DNA of 28,784 bases from NCBI RefSeq assembly GCF_000003605.2, contig NW_003128862.1, positions 457,513-486,296 of the forward strand. Direction: 5' to 3'. A program made the translations under genes and the position numbers. Below, one piece after another: positions 8,215 to 17,097 of the stretch. This DNA is from Saccoglossus kowalevskii (taxonomy: Eukaryota > Hemichordata > Enteropneusta > Harrimaniidae). A model generated the notes under the pieces. The model had not been told where the DNA came from. It saw only the letters and a program-made list of their open reading frames with translations, and ran no database searches. The stretch's first letter is position 1. Each line of letters begins with the position of its first letter.

Positions 8215-10472
8215 TATATATTATCTGATTCACTAACACTAACTGCCATTGAGTGATCGGGTAACAGGGAAGAAATCTTTTCCATGTATTAATAACCTTA
8301 CAATAAAAAAAATAAAGTAACATAAATACCATCTTGTTATTCCACACATGTGACAATCACAATGTTGTATCAACTCCAATACATACATAATCAACTCGTT
8401 TGAATAAATATTAACTCAACCAGTGTTTGGTATAAAGATTCACCAAAAAAAGAATTGTAATATTTCGAAGATATTCTGGCTAAATTGCATTCAAAGTACT
8501 GATGATGACAGAGAACGATTTATCGATTTGGCACAAAGTTTCACATAAACTGAAAGAATGGAAGCATATAGTATTTACCAGGGTTATTACCGAGTGAGTT
8601 AGTTAGTTAAAATCAGAGAATCAACAGTCCTAGCAAGGTAATACTCTGTAGAAGTCAAATTGATGTATCCTTGTTTACAGTGACCAAACAATCAAACTGC
8701 GCAAGTGCAAGTTTTTTCCGGAATTCCTCTATGTCAATATGGCAGGATATTCACCAGCGAATGCACATTTCTGTTTGGTTGCGAGTGTGATGATGTATAA
8801 TAATATCAAACACACAAGAGATAAATGTTGTGACTAAAATTTGCAATTTACATGTTACAATATGTCAATTTATAATCCTTCTTTCTCATTAAATTAAAAT
8901 ATATTACTTAACATAATTTCGATATAAGCATAAGCTTTTCATTGAAAGGTTTCACTCTTGAAATACTAATTTTTACATTGTGCCAAGGTCAATATGCCAT
9001 ATTACTCTGTTGCAATGTTATGACCCAATTATGTAAATTAGGGGGCAGAGCAGTGTCAAAATGTCAATAAATATATTATTAATATTGATTATAACACACA
9101 GTGGACATTTTGTTGCGAAAGAGTTATTTAAGGAGGAGTGCATAACAAGTCTTTCCATCATACATTCCAATCGAGTATCATTTGTCAGTGTGTGGAGATT
9201 GATTTAAATTTTCATATCTTCCTTAAAATTTATAATCTGATTTCATAATCTCATTTCATTTTCGAAATCTAGATCATATACTTCCTTTTTGATACATGGC
9301 AGTGGTTTATTAAATGCTTATATTGATTTCAGGGACCAGAAACATAATGGTTTTAAACAATCATTAAAACTTTTGATTTTAACCGTCAAATTAAAAATAT
9401 TTAAAAATCAATAGCACCAATGTCATTTTCGACTTGCTATTTGTTTTCTATATTTAAATATCGTTAATTTGATATATAACAAAGTAGTTTTGGGTAAACT
9501 TCTATCTGTTATATTACTATCTATGAGAAAAAATGATACTAACTAGGAAATAGTAGGTTCCCATAGAAACTGGGCAATTCGACGATTTTTAGGGCTTAAT
9601 CCGCTTTGGAGACTTCCAGAAAAAGTGGTTTCCATTCAGTATTACAATGGGTAGAGCATACACCTATTTTTAAGCCCCGTTTGGAGATCATAGACTAGAC
9701 TAGACTAGACTAGTCTCTCGTTTATTTTTTGGTGCTTTTTCAATAAAATATAATATCATGGGAGTGTTTAAATGACAAAAAGGGGGACCGAGAAATAAAC
9801 ATGTATTCTTTTGCGGTAACCTGGCTTTCGCCATTTGTACATTCCCATATTTTATTGAAAAAACACACCAACAAATAGAGAGACTGTAAGCAAGTCTAAC
9901 CATCGGCGCAAGAATGAGATGGAGCACTGCAGAAACATCCCAGACATATATATTGAAGTCATGATGCGATGACAATTTCGAAAATCACACTACAGTAAAC
10001 TTACATTCAACTGTCTTTATAAAACTAGATATATTTAGGCTATTAAAAACATTGAATTGCATGAAATAATGAGAAATCAGTATAATACATAGTCGCCGTT
10101 AAATAAGCATGTTAATGTTTGTACACAAGATTCTCGGGGTAGTCACTAGTAAGCCATTTTGTAAATGATTGGTCGTTGAACACTTGAAACACAACAAACT
10201 TGTACAAACTTAACTTCCAAAAAGGAAACAAGTCGTCTGTCACACCTCAATTTCCCAATCACTGCCTTATGTCGACATTTATATTGTACTGTCTAGTTTG
10301 ATAAACACAGTACAACTTGTAAGCAGTATAATCATTACATGAACTACGTCAATGTATTTGATGAAGGTGGAGTCTCATGAATGATATCATCATTTGACGA
10401 TCCATCTCATTTATTTGTCAGCTTCATAAAATTTAACTGTAACAACAACATTATGTTACAACTACACAACCA
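8215..10472. other. 2.2-kb gene-free A+T-rich interval
   Basis: No coding frame with recognisable family motifs and no convincing exon was found on either strand. It contains a short AGACT microsatellite at about 9691-9711. The small open frame at 9700-9975 (minus) shows no domain and weak composition, so it is not called. Confidence 0.5.
9691..9711. repeat. AGACT pentanucleotide microsatellite
   Basis: Four tandem units of the pentamer agact lie here; simple-sequence repeat only. Confidence 0.85.
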
Positions 10473-10784
10473 CTATTTAGTAAAGGGCATATGATAAATC
10501 CTATGATTTTGACAGGTCCAAGTTTTAATCTTAACTGTATGTATTAATGCATATTTGAGTTGTTCACAAACGATTTCTGGACTAGTATGACATGTTGGGA
10601 GAAACAGAATAGTTGCACATGTGTTAGATCTTGGTAATAGTTTTGATTGGTCAACAATAAATTCAATAGATGGATTATTCGGATGCCAACCTAATGGTGG
10701 CACTGTGGACATGCCAGTGAAAAAAGATAGTACATCACAAAGGCTCATCTTCCTCCACAACATTGATAGGTGCCTTTATATTTC
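10473..10784 (-). pseudogene. HECT E3 ligase, C-lobe exon with catalytic Cys
   Basis: This is the last exon of the minus-strand HECT gene. It follows a good acceptor (ttatttacag, ending at 10785). It starts NIKAPINVVEEDEP and, after a one-base frameshift near 10735, continues LSFFTGMSTVPPLGW. It then has LPRSNTCATILFLP, the HECT C-lobe active-site motif, with the thioester Cys codon TGT at 10617-10619, and LKYALIHT near the end. Stop TAG is at 10473-10475. HECT C-lobes take ubiquitin from an E2 onto this Cys and pass it to a substrate Lys. The catalytic residue is intact although the frame is not. The divergence and the 'L.FFTG' wording match the SAM/HECT G2E3-like group better than NEDD4-type ligases. 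Confidence 0.8.
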
Positions 10785-10857
10785 CTGTAAATAAATAATA
10801 AAAGATCTCATATATTCAATTTAGCCTCAGATCTGAGTATAATCATATATTTTGCAC

Positions 10858-11010
10858 ATTTGTCAATAAATTCAAACCAATGGTACATAGCTAGCTCTTC
10901 AGTTTGTCTTTTGTTTGATCCAACAGGACCATACCCCACAGTCAATTCTTTCATATAATTTACTGAGGGATTAATATTCTTGTTCTCATAAAAGAAATGT
11001 TCCAAAGAAC
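10858..11010 (-). pseudogene. HECT E3 ligase, C-lobe entry exon
   Basis: The acceptor is excellent (tctcttttattttag, ending at 11011). The exon reads LEHFFYENKNINPSV, then GPVGSNKRQTEELAMYHWFEF, the conserved 'GSN.R..EE....W' block just before the HECT C-lobe. Its first two bases complete a codon begun by the previous exon (phase 1, A plus GT giving Ser), which supports the splice join. The likely donor is GTGCAA at 10857; joining there to the next exon would create TGA, so either this boundary is misplaced or the copy has a stop there. Confidence 0.72.
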
Positions 11011-11374
11011 CTAAAATAAAAGAGAAGGAAACACTGTTAATATTGCATGATGATAAAGGACACACAAATAAAGCGTGTGCTATCATGCTGTCGGTACTTT
11101 ACTACTGAGATGCACACTCTAATCTGAAGTTAGATATTAGCATATTTCAGAACTTTCTGAGTTTCGAAAATGTGTAAAATACTAACATTGGCATTGTTTT
11201 GCTTGATCTGACTGAGGAACGTAATTCATCAGCATTTTTCTGACATCTGTGAAAGAAGTCAACTTTAATGTCCTCTCTGTGAAATATGTGATGTAGAATA
11301 ATGCATAAATAAATCTTAAGATCTGCAATCATATACATTATTGGAACCCAAAACAAATCAAAACAAATCTTACT

Positions 11375-12073
11375 CGGTTCTCTCTTGACTAAATCTCGAA
11401 TGCCAAGGCAATTTAACCCATCCTCAAATTGACGAATCTCAGAAATACTTCGATTGACACAGTAATATGCAACAATAGTTCTTAGTGGTATTTCTTTGTC
11501 ATGAAGAGTTATTGTATAGGTGCTGTACATGTGTATCCAATAATATCTATAATACTTTAGAAACTTGTTCTCATTTGCAATTTTGCGATCTCCGTATCAC
11601 GAATTTCATCAGAAATTATGTTATCTACCTTCCCCACTGCAATAAACTGGTAAACTACTTTTGATAAACAGTACATTCCTGGTCCACCATGGCATAAAGA
11701 TAATGCCACCGTTTTGTCAACCAGATGATATTTATTATGTGCTGGAAAGTGTACATCACGGGACAGACAGAGGTGATTTTCAAATCCCGACCAGGACACC
11801 CGATTCCTTTATGCACTGCATCAGTAGTTGCAAAAATTCTCTCCTAGGCCTTCCTTCATCAACTGAACTCTCAGCTACAAAACTAACTTTAAATGGTTTA
11901 TCTGACATGAATTCCACAATACCTATAGCTCGGGATGCATTCTTCCACATAAATCGTCTAATCACATTATGTGCTTATAATCTTCGTGTGTGCTGTAATC
12001 AGAATAAGCATGCTTTAATTGCAAATTATCAATGTGATAATTTAACACTTCCTTTGCATATTGTAAAGTGGCA
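11375..12073 (-). pseudogene. HECT E3 ligase, N-lobe exon
   Basis: The acceptor is tgtttacag, ending at 12074. The exon begins ATLQYAKEVLNYHIDNL. It then switches frame near 11967 to RRFMWKNASRAI and VSFVAESSVDEGRPRREFLQ, the signature start of the HECT N-lobe. A second shift near 11790 leads to VALSLCHGGPGMYCLSKVVYQ and SDEIRDTEIAKL. TAA near 11557 and a third shift near 11528 lead to IVAYYCVNRSISEIRQFEDG and LNCLGIRDLVKREP. It ends at donor GTAAGA (11374) in phase 1, which suits the next exon. The N-lobe normally binds the E2. At least four lesions make this exon non-functional as written, although domain order and splice sites are preserved. Confidence 0.8.
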
Positions 12074-12213
12074 CTGTAAACAATGAAGGAATTAAGTCAA
12101 ATTATTGATTCTAAAACACAGCAGGCATGTATATGAAAAGTCGAATAGGACTATAGAATTATCAAGAAGATAAATTAAAAGGTGTACAATATTAAAATAA
12201 AAACAATAGTTAC

Positions 12214-12303
12214 CTTTCATACAGTTTATTTAATTAAACTGGTTGTTGAAATTCTTCCTTGTCTGGCTCTGGCTCACTGTTTATTTCATACACTGGGTAG
12301 CAC
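12214..12303 (-). pseudogene. HECT gene internal exon
   Basis: The acceptor is catttcttag, ending at 12304, and the donor is GTAACT at 12213. The exon reads CYPVYEINSEPEPDKEEF, an acidic stretch, then after an in-frame TAA continues LNKLYE. Its first base completes the codon left by the exon at 14401-14460 (AA plus G, Lys), and its last two bases (AG) pair with the T that opens the next exon (Ser). Both junctions fit by phase, which is the main evidence for this exon. The domain is not recognised. Confidence 0.6.
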
Positions 12304-12779
12304 CTAAGAAATGTTCATGGCTAGTTAGTTAACTAACATTATGTAACAATATTCTATAAATTGTAGCAAAAATTCAATATTCATTGATGCTTATCAATAA
12401 AAAACAGTTAAAGAGCCATACATTTCAATCCAGTTAAAATCAAAGAAAGCTTAGAAAGAACTCCCGTGTCCCGAGAGTATGAAAATTAAGAAGCTTGGCA
12501 ACTAATTTTTGTCTGCTATTTGAGATGCATAACATGACAAAAATGTGATTCACATTATCAACATTTATAATACATACAAAAATACATTTGAGTTTTCATA
12601 TAGGGTTTTTAGTCTAATTTACTCTAGAGCACATCTGCGATGAATTCAATTTAAATCTGATTTTTTTTAGATATCAGAAATGGGCTAATAATAGATAATC
12701 AATATGCATGTTTATTACATTAAACTAATCTGTGGATTAGCTCAATGAACCAAGTGAATTATTATGCATATATTGTTTC

Positions 12780-13680
12780 AGGGCGCACATGTACAAAGTT
12801 TCATAATAATGTGATGATTAATCCTAACTAAATTAGTGGAAAGCTGAAAAGTAAATTATTAAGCAAATTATGTAATTATTATAGATGTATATAAACCAAA
12901 AACTAATTTGATCATCACATTGTGTTTGAGTACACATGTACCAAGATTCATTGAATTAAGATAAGTACTGTCACAGACCATCTATGTACGAAGTTTTATT
13001 GAAATGTGATTAGAACCATAATTAGGTAAATATGATCTAATTTTAATTCAAAAACTGTGCGGGTCTGTGCATTGTTCTGGAGCATCAATGTACCAAGTTT
13101 CATTGAAATGGAATAATTAGTACATGTGATATCAGTGTAAAAGCTGAAAATTGATTAATTATGCAAATTAGGTAATTAACATGCACTGATTTTAACCCAA
13201 AAATAATCAGGTCTGTGCATTGTTCTAGAGCATCTATGAGCCAAGTTTAATTGAAAAGTAATGACATATCAAAAGCTGATAATTGATTAATTATGCAAAT
13301 TAGGTAATTAATATTGCACATTTCTGTTTATCATTCTATGTATCTATGTAAGTTTCGGTGAAATGTGATAATTAGTACCCGAGATATCAGTGGAAAAGCC
13401 GACAAATGACTAATCATTATGCAAATTAGGTTGATTATATGCATGGATGTTTACCCAAAACTAATCATATCTAAATGGCTTTTTAGATATCAGTGGAAGA
13501 GTCAAGGAACAGCTAAAAAAAGTTAATTATCATGTAAATCAGGTAATAAATATGCATGGATTTCAACCAAAACATAATCAAATCTGCGCATTAACCCCGA
13601 GCATCTACACACCAAGTTTTATTAAAAACCAACATACGGTTCTTGGGATATCCGTGGAATGGACAGACAGACACACATAC
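12780..13680. repeat. Roughly 130-bp tandem array with ATGCAAAT octamers and a CAGA tail
   Basis: Diverged units repeat the phrases 'catctatgtaccaagttt.attgaaatg', 'gatatcagtggaaaagctga' and 'gattaattatgcaaattagg'. Perfect ATGCAAAT octamers occur at 13161-13168, 13293-13300 and 13419-13426 (spacing 132 and 126 bp), each beside TAATTA cores. Earlier units (12783, 12935, 12985) are more diverged. The array ends in a 'gacagacagacacacatac' simple repeat near 13660-13700, as in a widespread class of marine invertebrate repeats. Confidence 0.8.
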
Positions 13681-13794
13681 ATACACACACCCACATACGT
13701 GGATTGCTATATGTTACGAGGACTAGGTAACAGTACGAGGACACCAAAATATTATTGCAAGACAATCTTTTTATATTTGATGTAATGAAGTGAC

Positions 13795-14370
13795 TATATA
13801 TATTGATGCCACACTATTTATTGATATTCCATGCAATGACGTGACTGCATTTATTGATGTCAACTTTTGATAATCCGTGTAATTAAGTGACTTTATTCTC
13901 ACCAAACTATCATTGCACCCATTGTTGCCAATTTTTCATTGATATTCAATGCAATGAAATGACTGCATTTGTTGATGTCAAAATATTCATTGATACTCCA
14001 TTCAATGAAGTGACTTCATTTATTCATACCAAAATATTCACTCATATTCCATGCAATAAAATGACTGCATTTATTGTTCACAAAATATTGTTATGTAGTG
14101 ACTGCATGTATTGATGCCAAAATATTCACTATAATTGATAAACAGTGTAATTAAGTGACTTTATTTTCGCCAAAATATAACTGCATCCATTTTTTCATTG
14201 ATATTCAATGCAATGAAATGAATGCATTCTTAATTGCTAACTATTCATTGTTATTCCATGCAATAAATTGCCTGTATTATTGTTGCCAAAATATTCTATG
14301 TAATTACGTTGCCAACTGTTCACTGATATTCCATACAAGGAAGTGACTGCATTTATTGCAGCCAACATAT
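13795..14370. repeat. 51-bp satellite with a 268-bp higher-order period
   Basis: The basic unit is about 51 bp: 'attgatattccatgcaatgaaatgactgcatttattgatgtcaaaatattc', with at least eight diverged copies. A variant phrase, 'gtgtaattaagtgactttatt', recurs at about 13876 and 14144, giving a higher-order period near 268 bp. The open frames at 13887-14114 and 14155-14346 run through the array (NEMTAF repeated) and are products of the repeat. Confidence 0.8.
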
Positions 14371-14400
14371 TCATTACAGAGAGGGTATCCTTATACTCAC

Positions 14401-14460
14401 TTTATTAGTAGATGCTCCACACAGAAGTCAACACTGTTGTTTGTTAGCATATTACCAAGG
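14401..14460 (-). pseudogene. HECT gene upstream exon
   Basis: This 60-base exon lies between acceptor gactttag (ending at 14461) and a strong donor GTGAGTAT (14400 downward). It reads LGNMLTNNSVDFCVEHLLI with two bases left over that are completed by the exon at 12303 (Lys). It has no stop in this frame. The helix-like pattern resembles the small helical segment that precedes HECT in related ligases, but no domain is assigned. Confidence rests on splice sites and phase. Confidence 0.55.
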
Positions 14461-15181
14461 CTAAAGTCATTCCCAAATTTTCAAATTATACACATATAAA
14501 GTGAATGTTTCAATCTACATAATAAATCATTACTGAACACAAAATATGGTTGAATAATTTTTTTTATTTTTAATGGTACACACTGAATACATAAAGTAAA
14601 TGATACCTTCACAGCAAATGTTAATGATGGATAAGAGGAGACAAACAATTTTCAAATATTCAGGTTTTAATATACGAGGGGCACACAATGAAACCATCCA
14701 TACTTAAAAACTGAAAAATATGACAATGCTGCCTGATGCGATGGGTTGTTGTGTGCACGACAAGTGTTGAGCACGATGTGATATAGGGTTGTGGAATTGA
14801 TATAACAATGTTTTAGAGCCCATGATTCATCATATGTTATGAAACTTTGAAATTATATTGATTGTTTATCTATTCATAGGCAACAGTTTGATTTTGCATA
14901 CCGGTAATACCCATATTTGAAAATGCATCTCAACAAGACAAGCACATAAACTAAAATTCACATTTATACTGGATCAATTATAATTTGACCAAATATGTTT
15001 TGACCATAACCATACATAAAAGCACATGCTAACAGGTCAAAATATGAATTAAAATGAAGCATTCAAGAAACATATTCTTGTATGTATTACATATTTAATG
15101 CAGCAGCTGCCCCTCTGACCCCAACCAACTACATATTGGCATACAGAAGACCTGTAATCAGAGTTAATAATGCTGTTTTGA
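14461..15181. other. Gene-free interval
   Basis: A+T-rich DNA with no convincing exon, repeat array or motif on either strand; it would be intron if the candidate exon at 15182-15328 belongs to the HECT gene. Confidence 0.4.
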
Positions 15182-15328
15182 CTTTCATTGCCTTTTATAT
15201 GTTGTCATCAGATTGTACACACAATACTTTATGTTTTTCCATGACTTGTTGGCCAGTACTTGATTCTCTTTCAGGCACTGTTGTCCTTTCTTCTGTGGTC
15301 CACACCTTTTCCCCATCACTCACATCTA
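15182..15328 (-). CDS. Candidate internal exon, hydrophilic
   Basis: The acceptor is good (ttctcttgtgcatag, ending at 15329). A frame starting with two codon-completing bases reads VSDGEKVWTTEERTTVPERE and on through QQVMEKHKVLCVQ to a TAA, all hydrophilic and coding-like. No strong donor of matching phase was found before the stop, so the 3' boundary is uncertain. It lies upstream of, and on the same strand as, the HECT exons and may belong to that gene. No family is recognised. Confidence 0.35.
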
Positions 15329-15329
15329 T

Positions 15330-17090
15330 GCACAAGAGAAAAAGTAATTAAACAAAAAGAGGTCTCAAGAGAACTCAGTGCATGAAAATAAAACTGTTTT
15401 GCATTTAAGACTTAATGATAGCAGCAATAGAGGAACTCACTGTGAATAAGCTTTCTTAGTCTCTGACTGAATAGGAAGGGATATTTGTGGATGTTCTCTT
15501 GTTATACAGTGATAACATACTCACATCTGGAAAATAAAAATAACACAAATCAAAGCAGTTAGTAAGTAAAAGTTGAAATCGCAAGTAATGGAGCCTTGAA
15601 AACAGACCCCAAAAAAAAAGAAGAGTTTAGCACACCATATTTTATCTACATTTACAATGGAAGTACTTTCTTGTTGTGAACAGTTCAAATTTAGAAGTTA
15701 GCTTGTATTCAGGAAATTTCTCTCAATCAGTAATATTATGCCTAAAAATGTTGTGGTGTGCGTAAGCAAAAGGAGAACGACTTTGTTTTATTGTGTCCTG
15801 TCTTTAACACGTTCAAAGACAAATGTCACACATTTTGACGAACTTGGCAACAAGCGAGGATTGACTGGGGATTTGTAGAAGTGTGTACCAGCCGCGGAAA
15901 GCTGATACCAACTTATCTTCCACTTAACTATTGTAGGAGTACACCCATAGGAAAGCGGATTGAACCAGGCCATTAACGCCAATGAATTCCTACATTGCTT
16001 ATTAGTTGAAATAATACTAGTATACGTTGGATTTAACACTGGTACTAGTGGTAATCGCACAGGAGAGACGTGTTAGAGAACTCTATTAACCGGTTAATTC
16101 GACTGAGATAGCAAACCCCTAACTCAACCGCAAATCCCATTCATGTCTGAAAAACAGTTGATGATATATTGTTGTTATATTCGGTTGTTATTTCAAGTAC
16201 TGTATTTGTCCCAAATACCTATGAATCAAATCATGTTTGAGGATTTGATAAGGACACGTCAGAAATAAAATGTGAGATGTTCATACATAATTTGAGTGAG
16301 TGAAAAAAGTACAGCCATGACTGGGAACTGTAAAATTATTTTTACATGTTTCTCATTATGTCATGCTCCATGAACAAAAATGATTGAAGCATGTGTTTTG
16401 CAGTATTAATTAAAGAACAAATGAAGTCTGGACAATGGAACAATTAAACTACTACAACAATCTTTGTCAATTTGAATCCAGACATATCTGAAACAATTTG
16501 ATATGTTAATATTTGGTGGGTGTTTTTGCAATCATTAACATACTATCAATAATGTTAATTACTATTAATTTAGAAGGAAACAGGTCAGGGCATGTCTACA
16601 ACATGGTTGCTGACATGTTGAACTTTCTTTTTTTGGTCAAAAATGTCAGTCAGTCAGAGATGAAAGAAATAAAGGGTATATTGGCATAGACATTGTTAAA
16701 CAAACATGGCCACAAAACTGACGTGCATCAGTAACCAAGTTTTAAGAGAATCTACACAGGCAAGTTTGAGCAATGGTTAATAAGGTGTTGTATTTTGAGA
16801 ATGGCCACTAATCAGTAAAAGTTCATTTCCATTCAAATCACAATGACATGTATTAGTATACCGGTATGTTAGATTAGACATTAAATTAGACAGAAGGGTT
16901 CTCTGAACCCGCCTATTCCATTAGTTCATACCTACCTTAGACTCCGGTCAGTCAAAATTACTATTTTGAACTGTATGCATTAATCAGCAATTCTGCCAAT
17001 GACGGAGAGATAGAATCTAGGCCAGGGGAAGCCCCACGACCCCAATATTTTTTTCCCTTACCTCATGAACCACTTGACCGAGGCCATATT
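15330..17090. other. Gene-free interval between HECT gene and MULE
   Basis: No supported gene. There are isolated splice-like sites on the minus strand (for example acceptor ttattttccag near 15527 with donor GTGAGT near 15441, and donor GTAGGTATG near 16944) but no matching coding frame without stops. The open frame at 15788-16060 (minus) shows no domain. Confidence 0.4.
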
Positions 17091-17097
17091 ACTTTCT

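Larger units (their letters stand above)
12304..14400. other. Large intron of the HECT gene, filled with satellites
   Basis: On the minus strand this interval is bounded by a consensus donor GTGAGTAT (plus 14400 downward) and the acceptor at 12304. It contains two independent tandem arrays, annotated separately (12780-13680 and 13795-14370). No coding frame with recognisable motifs is seen inside. Confidence 0.5.

Noticed and set aside
15441-15526. Minus-strand exon between acceptor ttattttccag and donor GTGAGT
   Set aside because: Each frame either stops inside or fails to match the phase of the next candidate exon.
16945-16979. 35-base minus-strand micro-exon ending at donor GTAGGTATG
   Set aside because: The donor is strong but the acceptor is weak and no neighbouring exon matches its phase.
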